Assembly (NCBI GenBank): GCA_916610825.1
Contig: CAKAJK010000004.1
Coordinates: forward strand, 744,001-808,000
DNA length: 64,000 nt
Direction: 5' to 3'
DNA from: Haliclystus octoradiatus
Lineage: Eukaryota > Cnidaria > Staurozoa > Stauromedusae > Haliclystidae
The notes beneath the pieces were generated by a model. It saw nothing but the letters and a program-made list of their open reading frames with translations, was not told the origin of the DNA and ran no database searches. Shown here piece after piece: positions 26,501 through 39,697 of this stretch; the first letter of the stretch is position 1; every line of letters starts with the position of its first letter. A program made the position numbers and the translations under genes.

Positions 26501-28157
26501 TGATAAATTCCCATGCGAATTCAAATTAGACAAAATCAGTCCTGATTGACCAAAAACAATGACAATGACCTAATTGACAAAAATAGTCCTAAATGACCAA
26601 AAACAATGCCTAATTCCCATGAAAATTCAAATTTGACAAAAACATTCCAAAATGACCGTGAACAATGATAAATCCCCTTGGGATTTGAAATTCGACAAAA
26701 TCAGTCCAAAAAGTCCAAAAACAATGCTAAATTCCCATAGGAACTTGAAATGACCAAAAACAATGCCTAATTCTTATGAGAATTCAAATTTGACAAAAAC
26801 TGTCCAAAATGACCACGAACAATGCCAAACTCCCATAGGAAATAAAAATTAGCAATAACAATCCTAAATAACCAAAAACAATGCCTAAATCCCATGGGAA
26901 TTCAAAATTAACAATAACAGTCCTAAATAACCAAAAACAATGCCTAATTCCCATGGGAATTCAAAATTAATAAAATCAGTCCTAAATGACCATAAACAAT
27001 GCCTAATTCCCAAGGGAATTCAGATTTGACAAAAACAGTCCAAAATGACCGAGAACAATGATAAATTCCCATGGGAATTCAAACTAGACAAAATCAGTCC
27101 TAAATGAACGAAAACAATGCTTAATTCCCATAGGAACTTGAAATGACCAAAAACAATGCCTAATTCCCATAGGAATTCAAATTTGACAAAAACAGTCCAA
27201 AATGACCGCGAACAATGATAAATCCCTATGGGATTTCAATTTCGACAAAATCAGTCCAAAAAGTCCAAAAACAATGCTAAATTCCCATAGGAACTTGAAA
27301 TGATCAAAAACAATGCCTAATTCCCATAGGAATTCAAAATAAATAAAAACAGTCCTAAATGACCAAAAACAATGCCTAATTCCCATGGGAATCCAAAATT
27401 GACAATAACAGTCCTAAAAAACCAAAAACAATGTCTAATTCCCATGAGAATTCAAATTTGAAAAAAACAGTCCAAAATGACCGCGAACAATGATAAATCC
27501 CTATGGGATTTCAATTTCGACAAAATCAGTCCAAAAAGTCCAAAAACAATGCTAAATTCTCATAGGAACTTGAAATGACCAAAAACAATGCCTATTTCCC
27601 ATAGGAACTCAAAATTATTAAAATCAATGCCTAATTCCCATGGGAATCCGAAAGTAATAAAAACAGTCTTAAATGCCCAAAAACAATGCCTAATTCCCTT
27701 GAGAATTCAAATTTGACAAAAAAAGTCTAAAATGACCACAAACAATGCCAAACTCCCATAGGAAATAAAAATTAACAATAACAGTCCCAAATAACCAAAA
27801 ACAATGCTTAAATCCCATGGGAATTCAAAGTTCACAATAACAGTCCTAAATAGTCAAAAACAATGCCTGATTCCCATGGGACTTCAAAATAAAATAAACC
27901 GATCCAAAATGACCGTGAACAATGATAAATCTCCAAGGAATTTAAAATTCGACAAAATCTGTCCAAAAATTCCGAAAACAGTGCTTAACTCCCATAGGAA
28001 CTTGAAATTACCAAAAACAATGCCTAATTACCATGGGAATTCAAAATTAACAATAACAATCCTATATAACCAAAAACAATGCCTGATTCCCATGGGACTT
28101 CAAAATAGAATAAACCGATCCAAAATGACCGTGAACAATGATAAATCTATAAGGAAT
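26501..28157 (+). repeat. Mosaic segment between the 4.7 kb and 5.56 kb HOR domains
   Basis: The first 220 bases resemble 22620-22830 and include a 47 bp unit at 26557. About 26720-27400 resembles 15220-15900. About 27400-28157 resembles the CTCATAGGAACTT, AAAGTAATAAAAACAG and AATAAACCGATCC unit series also found near 6200-7100 and 39950-40700. It contains an open frame of 139 codons at 27804-28223, the longest in the window, which I read as a by-product of the repeats. Confidence 0.75.
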
Positions 28158-28584
28158 TTAAAATTCGACAAAATCAGTCCAAAAAGTCCAAAAACAATGC
28201 CTAACTCCCATAGGAACTTGTAATGACCAAAAAAATGCCTAATTCCCATGATAATTCAAATTTGAAAACAACAGTCGAAAATGACCGAGAACAATGATAA
28301 ATTCCCATGCGAATTCAAACTAGACAAAATCAGTCCTAATTGACCAAAAACAATGACAATGACCTAATTGACAAAAATAGTCCTAAATGACCATAAACAA
28401 TGCCTAATTCCAAAGGGAATTCAGATTTAACAAAAACAGTCCAAAATGACCATGAACAATGCCTATTTCCCATAGGATCTCAAAATTACCAAAAACAATG
28501 CCTAATTAACATGGGAATCCAAATTAACAATAACAGTCCTAAATAACCAATAACAATGCTTAAATCCCATTGGAATTCAAAATT

Positions 28585-29723
28585 AACAGTAACAGTCCTA
28601 AATAACCAAAAACAATGCCCCATTCCCATAGGAATTCTAAATTAATAAAAACAGTCTTAAATGACAATAAACAATGCATAATTCCCAAGGGAATTCAGAT
28701 TCAACAAAAACAGTCCAAAATGACCATGAACAATGCCTATTTCCCATAGGAACTCAAAATTACCAAAAACAATGCCTAATTACCATGGGAATTCAAAAAT
28801 ATTTATAACAATCCTAAATAACCAAAAACAATGCCTAATTCCCATAGGAATTCAAAATTAATAAAAACAGTCCTAAATGACCAAAAACAATGTCTAATTC
28901 CAAAGGGAATTCAGATTTGACAAAAACAGTCCAAAATGACCGAGAACAATGATAAATTCCCATGGGAATTCAAACTAGACAAAATCAGTCCTAAATGATT
29001 GAAAACAATGCTTAATTCCCATAGGAACTTGAAGTGACCAAACACAATGCCTAATTCCCATAGGAATTCAAATTTGACAAAAACAGTCCAAAATGACCGC
29101 GAACAATGATAAATCCCTATGGGATTTCAATTTCGACAAAATCAGTCCAAAAAGTTCAAAAACAATGCTAAATTCCCATAGGAACTTGAAATGATCAAAA
29201 ACAATGCCTAATTCCCATGAGAATTCAAATTTGACAAAAAAAGTCTAAAATGACCACAAACAATGCCAAACTCCCATAGGAAATAAAAATTAACAACAAC
29301 AGTCCTAAATAACCAAAAACAATGCCTAAATCCCATAGGAATTCAAAATTAACAATAACAGTCCTAAATAACCAAAAATAATGCCTAATTCCAATGGGAA
29401 TTCAAAATTAATAAAAACAGTCCTAAATGACCAAGAACAATGCCTAATTCCTATGACAATTCAAATTTGACAAAATCAGTCCAAAATGACCGTGAACAAT
29501 GATAAATCCCCTTGGGATTTGAAATTCGACAAAATCAGTCCAAAAAATCCAAAAACAATACCTAACTCCCATAGGAACTTGAAATGACCAAGAAAAATGC
29601 CTAATTCCCATACGAGATTAAAATGACCAAAAACATTGCCTAATTCCCATAGGAAATAAAAATTAACAATAACAGTCCTAAATAACCAAAAACAATGCTT
29701 AAATCCCATGGAAAGTCAAAATT
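28585..29723 (+). repeat. Nested 1139 bp tandem duplication, first unit
   Basis: The series starting AACAGTAACAGTCCTAAATA and containing CAATGCCCCATTCCCATAGG restarts 1139 bp later at about 29724. The pair reappears at 34149-35287 and 35288-36426. The two units differ slightly: CCCATAGGAATTC at about 29333 against CCCATGGGAATTC at about 30472. Confidence 0.85.
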
Positions 29724-30862
29724 AACAGTAACAGTCCTAAATAACCAAAAACAATGCCCCATTCCCATAGGAATTCTAAATTAATAAAAACAGTCTTAAA
29801 TGACAATAAACAATGCATAATTCCCAAGGGAATTCAGATTCAACAAAAACAGTCCAAAATGACCATGAACAATGCCTATTTCCCATAGGAACTCAAAATT
29901 ACCAAAAACAATGCCTAATTACCATGGGAATTCAAAATTATTTATAACAATCCTAAATAACCAAAAACAATGCCTAATTCCCATAGGAATTCAAAATTAA
30001 TAAAAACAGTCCTAAATGACCAAAAACAATGTCTAATTCCAAAGGGAATTCAGATTTGACAAAAACAGTCCAAAATGACCGAGAACAATGATAAATTCCC
30101 ATGGGAATTCAAACTAGACAAAATCAGTCCTAAATGATTGAAAACAATGCTTAATTCCCATAGGAACTTGAAGTGACCAAACACAATGCCTAATTCCCAT
30201 AGGAATTCAAATTTGACAAAAACAGTCCAAAATGACCGCGAACAATGATAAATCCCTATGGGATTTCAATTTCGACAAAATCAGTCCAAAAAGTTCAAAA
30301 ACAATGCTAAATTCCCATAGGAACTTGAAATGATCAAAAACAATGCCTAATTCCCATGAGAATTCAAATTTGACAAAAAAAGTCTAAAATGACCACAAAC
30401 AATGCCAAACTCCCATAGGAAATAAAAATTAACAACAACCGTCCTAAATAACCAAAAACAATGCCTAAATCCCATGGGAATTCAAAATTAACAATAACAG
30501 TCCTAAATAACCAAAAATAATGCCTAATTCCAATGGGAATTCAAAATTAATAAAAACAGTCCTAAATGACCAAGAACAATGCCTAATTCCTATGACAATT
30601 CAAATTTGACAAAATCAGTCCAAAATGACCGTGAACAATGATAAATCCCCTTGGGATTTGAAATTCGACAAAATCAGTCCAAAAAATCCAAAAACAATAC
30701 CTAACTCCCATAGGAACTTGAAATGACCAAGAAAAATGCCTAATTCCCATACGAGATTAAAATGACCAAAAACATTGCCTAATTCCCATAGGAAATAAAA
30801 ATTAACAATAACAGTCCTAAATAACCAAAAACAATGCTTAAATCCCATGGAAAGTCAAAATT
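29724..30862 (+). repeat. Nested 1139 bp tandem duplication, second unit
   Basis: This is the second unit of the pair. It carries private differences such as AACAACCGTCC at about 30436 in place of AACAACAGTCC. After it the series continues with AATTAACAATAACAG units rather than restarting. Confidence 0.85.
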
Positions 30863-31389
30863 AACAATAACAGTCCTAAATAACCAAAAACAATGCCTAA
30901 TTCCCATGGGAATTCAAAATTAATAAAAACAGTCCTAAATGACCATAAACAATGCCTAATTCCCAAGGGAATTCAGATTTAACAAAAACAGTCCAAAATG
31001 ACCATGAACAATGCCTATTTCCCATAAAATCTCAAAATTAACAAAAACAATGCCTAATTAACATGGGAATTCAAAATTAACAATAACAGTCCTAAATAAC
31101 CAATAACAATGCTTAAATCCCATTGGAATTCAAAATTAACAGTAACAGTCCTAAATAACCAAAAACAATGCCCAATTCCCATGGGAATTCTAAATTAATA
31201 AAAACAGTCCAAAATGACCATGAACAATGCCTATTTCCCATAGGAACTCAAAATTACCAAAAACAATGCCTAATTAGCATGGGAATTCAAAATTATCAAT
31301 AACAATCCTAAATAACCAAAAACAGTCCTAAATGACCAAGAACAATGACTAATTCCTATGACAATTCAAATTTTACAAAATCAATCCTA

Positions 31390-32665
31390 AATGACCATAA
31401 ACAATGCCTAATTTCCAAGGGAATTCAGATTTGACAAAAACAGTCCAAAATGACCGAGAACAATGATAAATTCCCATGGGAATTCAAACTAGACAAAATC
31501 ATGCCTAAATGACCAAAAACAATGCTTAATTCCCATAGGAACTTGAAATGATCAAAAACAATGCCTAATTCCCATAGGAATTCAAAATTAATAAAAACAG
31601 TCCTAAATGACCATAAACAATGCCTAATTCCCAAGGGAATTCAGATTTAACAAAAACAGTCCAAAATGACCATGAACAATGCCTATTTCCCATAAAATCT
31701 CAAAATTAACAAAAACAATGCCTAATTAACATGGGAATTCAATATTAACAATAACAGTCCTAAATAACCAATAACAATGCTTAAATCCCATTGGAATTCA
31801 AAATTAACAGTAACAGTCCTAAATAACCAAAAACAATGCCCAATTCCCATGGGAATTCTAAATTAATAAAAACAGTCCAAAATGACCATGAACAATGCCT
31901 ATTTCCCATAGGAACTCAAAATTACCAAAAACAATGCCTTATTAGCATGGGAATTCAAAATTTTAAATAACAATCCTAAATAACCAAAAACAGTCCTAAA
32001 TGACCAAGAACAATGACTAATTCCTATGACAATTCAAATTTTACAGAATCAATCCTAAATGACCATAAACAATGCCTAATTTCCAAGGGAATTCAGATTT
32101 GACAAAAGCAGTCCAAAATGACCGAGAACAATGATAAATTCCCATGGGAATTCAAACTAGACAAAATCATTCCTAAATGACCAAAAACAATGCTTAATTC
32201 CCATAGGAACTTGAAATGACCAAAAACAATGCCTAATTCCCATAGGAATTCAAAATTAATAAAAACAGTCCTAAATGACCAAAAACAATGCCTAATTCCC
32301 ATGAGAATTCAAATTTGACAAAAACAGTCCAAAAAGACCGCGAAAAAGGATAAATCCCCATGGGATTCATTTTCGACAAAATCAGTCCAAAAAGTCCAAA
32401 AACAATGCTAAATTCCCATAGGAACTTGAAATGACCAAAAACAATGCCTAATTCTTATAAGAATTCAAATTTGACAAAAACTGTCCAAAATGACCACGAA
32501 CAATGCCAAACTCCCATAGGAAATAAAAATTAGCAATAACAATCCTAAATAACCAAAAACAATGCCTAAATCCCATGGGAATTCATAATTAACAATAACA
32601 GTCCTAAATAACCAAAAACAATGCTTAATTCCCATGGGAATTCAAAATTAATAAAATCAGTCCTA
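31390..32665 (+). repeat. Nested 1276 bp tandem duplication, first unit
   Basis: The units from AATGACCATAAACAATGCCT at about 31390 recur at an offset of 1276 bp. This unit includes the fully compensated palindrome AATTCTTATAAGAATT at 32450-32465 and the variants GACAAAAGCAGTCC and CATTTTCGAC. Confidence 0.84.
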
Positions 32666-33480
32666 AATGACCATAAACAATGCCTAATTCCCAAGGGAAT
32701 TCAGATTTGACAAAAACAGTCCAAAATGACCGAGAACAATGATAAATTCCCATGGGAATTCAAACTAGACAAAATCATGCCTAAATGACCAAAAACAATG
32801 CTTAATTCCCATAGGAACTTGAAATGATCAAAAACAATGCCTAATTCCCATAGGAATTCAAAATTAATAAAAACAGTCCTAAATGACCATAAACAATGCC
32901 TAATTCCCAAGGGAATTCAGATTTAACAAAAACAGTCCAAAATGACCATGAACAATGCCTATTTCCCATAAAATCTCAAAATTAACAAAAACAATGCCTA
33001 ATTAACATGGGAATTCAATATTAACAATAACAGTCCTAAATAACCAATAACAATGCTTAAATCCCATTGGAATTCAAAATTAACAGTAACAGTCCTAAAT
33101 AACCAAAAACAATGCCCAATTCCCATGGGAATTCTAAATTAATAAAAACAGTCCAAAATGACCATGAACAATGCCTATTTCCCATAGGAACTCAAAATTA
33201 CCAAAAACAATGCCTTATTAGCATGGGAATTCAAAATTATAAATAACAATCCTAAATAACCAAAAACAGTCCTAATTGACCAAGAACAATGACTAATTCC
33301 TATGACAATTCAAATTTTACAGAATCAATCCTAAATGACCATAAACAATGCCTAATTTCCAAGGGAATTCAGATTTGACAAAAGCAGTCCAAAATGACCG
33401 AGAACAATGATAAATTCCCATGGGAATTCAAACTAGACAAAATCATTCCTAAATGACCAAAAACAATGCTTAATTCCCAT
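32666..33480 (+). repeat. Nested 1276 bp tandem duplication, second unit (truncated at 815 bp)
   Basis: This unit follows the first until about 33480, where CATAGGAACTTG of the first unit becomes CATAGGAAATAAAAATTAAC and the match ends. The equivalent second unit in the later HOR copy (38230-39505) is full length, so the truncation is specific to this copy. Confidence 0.84.
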
Positions 33481-33721
33481 AGGAAATAAAAATTAACAAC
33501 AACAGTCCTAAATAACCAAAAACAATGCCTAAATCCCATGGGAATTCAAAATTAACAATAACAGTCCTAAATAACCAAAAATAATGCCTAATTCCAATGG
33601 GAATTCAAAATTAATAAAAACAGTCCTAAATGACCAAGAACAATGCCTAATTCCTATGACAATTCAAATCTGACAAAAACATTCCAAAATGACCGTGAAC
33701 AATGATAAATCCCCTTGGGAT
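33481..33721 (+). repeat. Joining segment between the two 5.3 kb copies
   Basis: About 241 bp of ordinary units, including CCAATGGGAATTC and CCTATGACAATTC types, join the two HOR copies. They resemble 3820-4010 and 23820-24010. No gene or unique sequence is present. Confidence 0.75.
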
Positions 33722-36700
33722 TTGAAATTCGACAAAATCAGTCCAAAAAGTCCAAAAACAATGCCTAACTCCCATAGGAACTTGTAATGACCAAAAAAAT
33801 GCCTAATTCCCATGATAATTCAAATTTGAAAACAACAGTCGAAAATGACCGAGAACAATGATAAATTCCCATGCGAATTCAAACTAGACAAAATCAGTCC
33901 TAATTGACCAAAAACAATGACAATGACCTAATTGACAAAAATAGTCCTAAATGACCATAAACAATGCCTAATTCCAAAGGGAATTCAGATTTAACAAAAA
34001 CAGTCCAAAATGACCATGAACAATGCCTATTTCCCATAGGATCTCAAAATTACCAAAAACAATGCCTAATTAACATGGGAATCCAAATTAACAATAACAG
34101 TCCTAAATAACCAATAACAATGCTTAAATCCCATTGGAATTCAAAATTAACAGTAACAGTCCTAAATAACCAAAAACAATGCCCCATTCCCATAGGAATT
34201 CTAAATTAATAAAAACAGTCTTAAATGACAATAAACAATGCATAATTCCCAAGGGAATTCAGATTCAACAAAAACAGTCCAAAATGACCATGAACAATGC
34301 CTATTTCCCATAGGAACTCAAAATTACCAAAAACAATGCCTAATTACCATGGGAATTCAAAAATATTTATAACAATCCTAAATAACCAAAAACAATGCCT
34401 AATTCCCATAGGAATTCAAAATTAATAAAAACAGTCCTAAATGACCAAAAACAATGTCTAATTCCAAAGGGAATTCAGATTTGACAAAAACAGTCCAAAA
34501 TGACCGAGAACAATGATAAATTCCCATGGGAATTCAAACTAGACAAAATCAGTCCTAAATGATTGAAAACAATGCTTAATTCCCATAGGAACTTGAAGTG
34601 ACCAAACACAATGCCTAATTCCCATAGGAATTCAAATTTGACAAAAACAGTCCAAAATGACCGCGAACAATGATAAATCCCTATGGGATTTCAATTTCGA
34701 CAAAATCAGTCCAAAAAGTTCAAAAACAATGCTAAATTCCCATAGGAACTTGAAATGATCAAAAACAATGCCTAATTCCCATGAGAATTCAAATTTGACA
34801 AAAAAAGTCTAAAATGACCACAAACAATGCCAAACTCCCATAGGAAATAAAAATTAACAACAACAGTCCTAAATAACCAAAAACAATGCCTAAATCCCAT
34901 AGGAATTCAAAATTAACAATAACAGTCCTAAATAACCAAAAATAATGCCTAATTCCAATGGGAATTCAAAATTAATAAAAACAGTCCTAAATGACCAAGA
35001 ACAATGCCTAATTCCTATGACAATTCAAATTTGACAAAATCAGTCCAAAATGACCGTGAACAATGATAAATCCCCTTGGGATTTGAAATTCGACAAAATC
35101 AGTCCAAAAAATCCAAAAACAATACCTAACTCCCATAGGAACTTGAAATGACCAAGAAAAATGCCTAATTCCCATACGAGATTAAAATGACCAAAAACAT
35201 TGCCTAATTCCCATAGGAAATAAAAATTAACAATAACAGTCCTAAATAACCAAAAACAATGCTTAAATCCCATGGAAAGTCAAAATTAACAGTAACAGTC
35301 CTAAATAACCAAAAACAATGCCCCATTCCCATAGGAATTCTAAATTAATAAAAACAGTCTTAAATGACAATAAACAATGCATAATTCCCAAGGGAATTCA
35401 GATTCAACAAAAACAGTCCAAAATGACCATGAACAATGCCTATTTCCCATAGGAACTCAAAATTACCAAAAACAATGCCTAATTACCATGGGAATTCAAA
35501 ATTATTTATAACAATCCTAAATAACCAAAAACAATGCCTAATTCCCATAGGAATTCAAAATTAATAAAAACAGTCCTAAATGACCAAAAACAATGTCTAA
35601 TTCCAAAGGGAATTCAGATTTGACAAAAACAGTCCAAAATGACCGAGAACAATGATAAATTCCCATGGGAATTCAAACTAGACAAAATCAGTCCTAAATG
35701 ATTGAAAACAATGCTTAATTCCCATAGGAACTTGAAGTGACCAAACACAATGCCTAATTCCCATAGGAATTCAAATTTGACAAAAACAGTCCAAAATGAC
35801 CGCGAACAATGATAAATCCCTATGGGATTTCAATTTCGACAAAATCAGTCCAAAAAGTTCAAAAACAATGCTAAATTCCCATAGGAACTTGAAATGATCA
35901 AAAACAATGCCTAATTCCCATGAGAATTCAAATTTGACAAAAAAAGTCTAAAATGACCACAAACAATGCCAAACTCCTATAGGAAATAAAAATTAACAAC
36001 AACAGTCCTAAATAACCAAAAACAATGCCTAAATCCCATGGGAATTCAAAATTAACAATAACAGTCCTAAATAACCAAAAATAATGCCTAATTCCAATGG
36101 GAATTCAAAATTAATAAAAACAGTCCTAAATGACCAAGAACAATGCCTAATTCCTATGACAATTCAAATTTGACAAAATCAGTCCAAAATGACCGTGAAC
36201 AATGATAAATCCCCTTGGGATTTGAAATTCGACAAAATCAGTCCAAAAAATCCAAAAACAATACCTAACTCCCATAGGAACTTGAAATGACCAAGAAAAA
36301 TGCCTAATTCCCATACGAGATTAAAATGACCAAAAACATTGCCTAATTCCCATAGGAAATAAAAATTAACAATAACAGTCCTAAATAACCAAAAACAATG
36401 CTTAAATCCCATGGAAAGTCAAAATTAACAATAACAGTCCTAAATAACCAAAAACAATGCCTAATTCCCATGGGAATTCAAAATTAATAAAAACAGTCCT
36501 AAATGACCATAAACAATGCCTAATTCCCAAGGGAATTCAGATTTAACAAAAACAGTCCAAAATGACCATGAACAATGCCTATTTCCCATAAAATCTCAAA
36601 ATTAACAAAAACAATGCCTAATTAACATGGGAATTCAAAATTAACAATAACAGTCCTAAATAACCAATAACAATGCTTAAATCCCATTGGAATTCAAAAT

Positions 36701-39044
36701 TAACAGTAACAGTCCTAAATAACCAAAAACAATGCCCAATTCCCATGGGAATTCTAAATTAATAAAAACAGTCCAAAATGACCATGAACAATGCCTATTT
36801 CCCATAGGAACTCAAAATTACCAAAAACAATGCCTAATTAGCATGGGAATTCAAAATTATCAATAACAATCCTAAATAACCAAAAACAGTCCTAAATGAC
36901 CAAGAACAATGACTAATTCCTATGACAATTCAAATTTTACAAAATCAATCCTAAATGACCATAAACAATGCCTAATTTCCAAGGGAATTCAGATTTGACA
37001 AAAACAGTCCAAAATGACCGAGAACAATGATAAATTCCCATGGGAATTCAAACTAGACAAAATCATGCCTAAATGACCAAAAACAATGCTTAATTCCCAT
37101 AGGAACTTGAAATGATCAAAAACAATGCCTAATTCCCATAGGAATTCAAAATTAATAAAAACAGTCCTAAATGACCATAAACAATGCCTAATTCCCAAGG
37201 GAATTCAGATTTAACAAAAACAGTCCAAAATGACCATGAACAATGCCTATTTCCCATAAAATCTCAAAATTAACAAAAACAATGCCTAATTAACATGGGA
37301 ATTCAATATTAACAATAACAGTCCTAAATAACCAATAACAATGCTTAAATCCCATTGGAATTCAAAATTAACAGTAACAGTCCTAAATAACCAAAAACAA
37401 TGCCCAATTCCCATGGGAATTCTAAATTAATAAAAACAGTCCAAAATGACCATGAACAATGCCTATTTCCCATAGGAACTCAAAATTACCAAAAACAATG
37501 CCTTATTAGCATGGGAATTCAAAATTATAAATAACAATCCTAAATAACCAAAAACAGTCCTAAATGACCAAGAACAATGACTAATTCCTATGACAATTCA
37601 AATTTTACAGAATCAATCCTAAATGACCATAAACAATGCCTAATTTCCAAGGGAATTCAGATTTGACAAAAGCAGTCCAAAATGACCGAGAACAATGATA
37701 AATTCCCATGGGAATTCAAACTAGACAAAATCATTCCTAAATGACCAAAAACAATGCTTAATTCCCATAGGAACTTGAAATGACCAAAAACAATGCCTAA
37801 TTCCCATAGGAATTCAAAATTAATAAAAACAGTCCTAAATGACCAAAAACAATGCCTAATTCCCATGAGAATTCAAATTTGACAAAAACAGTCCAAAAAG
37901 ACCGCGAAAAAGGATAAATCCCCATGGGATTCATTTTCGACAAAATCAGTCCAAAAAGTCCAAAAACAATGCTAAATTCCCATAGGAACTTGAAATGACC
38001 AAAAACAATGCCTAATTCTTATAAGAATTCAAATTTGACAAAAACTGTCCAAAATGACCACGAACAATGCCAAACTCCCATAGGAAATAAAAATTAGCAA
38101 TAACAATCCTAAATAACCAAAAACAATGCCTAAATCCCATGGGAATTCATAATTAACAATAACAGTCCTAAATAACCAAAAACAATGCTTAATTCCCATG
38201 GGAATTCAAAATTAATAAAATCAGTCCTAAATGACCATAAACAATGCCTAATTCCCAAGGGAATTCAGATTTGACAAAAACAGTCCAAAATGACCGAGAA
38301 CAATGATAAATTCCCATGGGAATTCAAACTAGACAAAATCATGCCTAAATGACCAAAAACAATGCTTAATTCCCATAGGAACTTGAAATGATCAAAAACA
38401 ATGCCTAATTCCCATAGGAATTCAAAATTAATAAAAACAGTCCTAAATGACCATAAACAATGCCTAATTCCCAAGGGAATTCAGATTTAACAAAAACAGT
38501 CCAAAATGACCATGAACAATGCCTATTTCCCATAAAATCTCAAAATTAACAAAAACAATGCCTAATTAACATGGGAATTCAATATTAACAATAACAGTCC
38601 TAAATAACCAATAACAATGCTTAAATCCCATTGGAATTCAAAATTAACAGTAACAGTCCTAAATAACCAAAAACAATGCCCAATTCCCATGGGAATTCTA
38701 AATTAATAAAAACAGTCCAAAATGACCATGAACAATGCCTATTTCCCATAGGAACTCAAAATTACCAAAAACAATGCCTTATTAGCATGGGAATTCAAAA
38801 TTATAAATAACAATCCTAAATAACCAAAAACAGTCCTAATTGACCAAGAACAATGACTAATTCCTATGACAATTCAAATTTTACAGAATCAATCCTAAAT
38901 GACCATAAACAATGCCTAATTTCCAAGGGAATTCAGATTTGACAAAAGCAGTCCAAAATGACCGAGAACAATGATAAATTCCCATGGGAATTCAAACTAG
39001 ACAAAATCATTCCTAAATGACCAAAAACAATGCTTAATTCCCAT
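33722..39044 (+). repeat. 5.32 kb HOR at 5564 bp offset, copy 2
   Basis: This copy matches 28158-33480 unit for unit. Differences are sparse, for example CAAACTCCTATAGG at about 35971 where copy 1 has CAAACTCCCATAGG. It holds the nested 1139 bp pair (34149-36426) and a 1276 bp pair (36954-38229 and 38230-39505) whose second unit extends beyond the matched region. Confidence 0.88.
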
Positions 39045-39697
39045 AGGAACTTGAAATGACCAAAAACAATGCCTAATTCCCATAGGAATTCAAAATTAAT
39101 AAAAACAGTCCTAAATGACCAAAAACAATGCCTAATTCCCATGAGAATTTAAATTTGACAAAAACAGTCCAAAAAGACCGCGAAAAAGGATAAATCCCCA
39201 TGGGATTCATTTTCGACAAAATCAGTCCAAAAAGTCCAAAAACAATGCTAAATTCCCATAGGAACTTGAAATGACCAAAAACAATGCCTAATTCTTATAA
39301 GAATTCAAATTTGACAAAAACTGTCCAAAATGACCACGAACAATGCCAAACTCCCATAGGAAATAAAAATTAGCAATAACAATCCTAAATAACCAAAAAC
39401 AATGCCTAAATCCCATGGGAATTCAAAATTAACAATAACAGTCCTAAATAACCAAAAACAATGCTTAATTCCCATGGGAATTCAAAATTAATAAAATCAG
39501 TCCTAAATGACCATAAACAATGCCTAATTCCCAAGGGAATTCAGATTTGACAAAAACATTCCAAAATGACCGAGAACAATGATAAATTCCCATGGGAATT
39601 CAAACTAGACAAAATCAGTCCTAAATGAACGAAAACAATGCTTAATTCCCATAGGAACTTGAAATGACCAAAAACAATGCCCAATTCCCATAGGAAT
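39045..39697 (+). repeat. End of the 1276 bp unit, also the left flank of domain A-D
   Basis: This stretch completes the second 1276 bp unit (to about 39505). With 38933-39044 it also matches 50884-51648 at an offset of 11951 bp. The sequence ahead of copy A therefore equals the sequence ahead of copy C, which shows how the two HOR families overlap. It includes the palindrome AATTCTTATAAGAATT at 39290. Confidence 0.83.

Larger units (their letters stand above)
28158..33480 (+). repeat. 5.32 kb HOR at 5564 bp offset, copy 1
   Basis: This block recurs at 33722-39044, a constant offset of 5564 bp. Inside it are two nested tandem duplications: 1139 bp (28585-29723 and 29724-30862) and 1276 bp (31390-32665 and a shortened 32666-33480). 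The nested duplications were present before the 5.5 kb copying, since both large copies hold them. Confidence 0.88.

Noticed and set aside
26480-26520. AAAAACATGATAAATTCCC at a block join as an insertion-element footprint
   Set aside because: It is one A shorter than the usual AAAAACAATGATAAATTCCC and has no target duplication or foreign sequence. A simple junction or a single-base deletion explains it.
27804-28223. 139-codon open frame on the plus strand, the longest in the window
   Set aside because: It is a translation of satellite units. Shortened versions of the same peptide appear wherever the same units occur (for example 6846-7124, 16383-16595, 40442-40747), and it ends at unrelated places depending on unit order. 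No domain, start context or codon pattern supports a protein.
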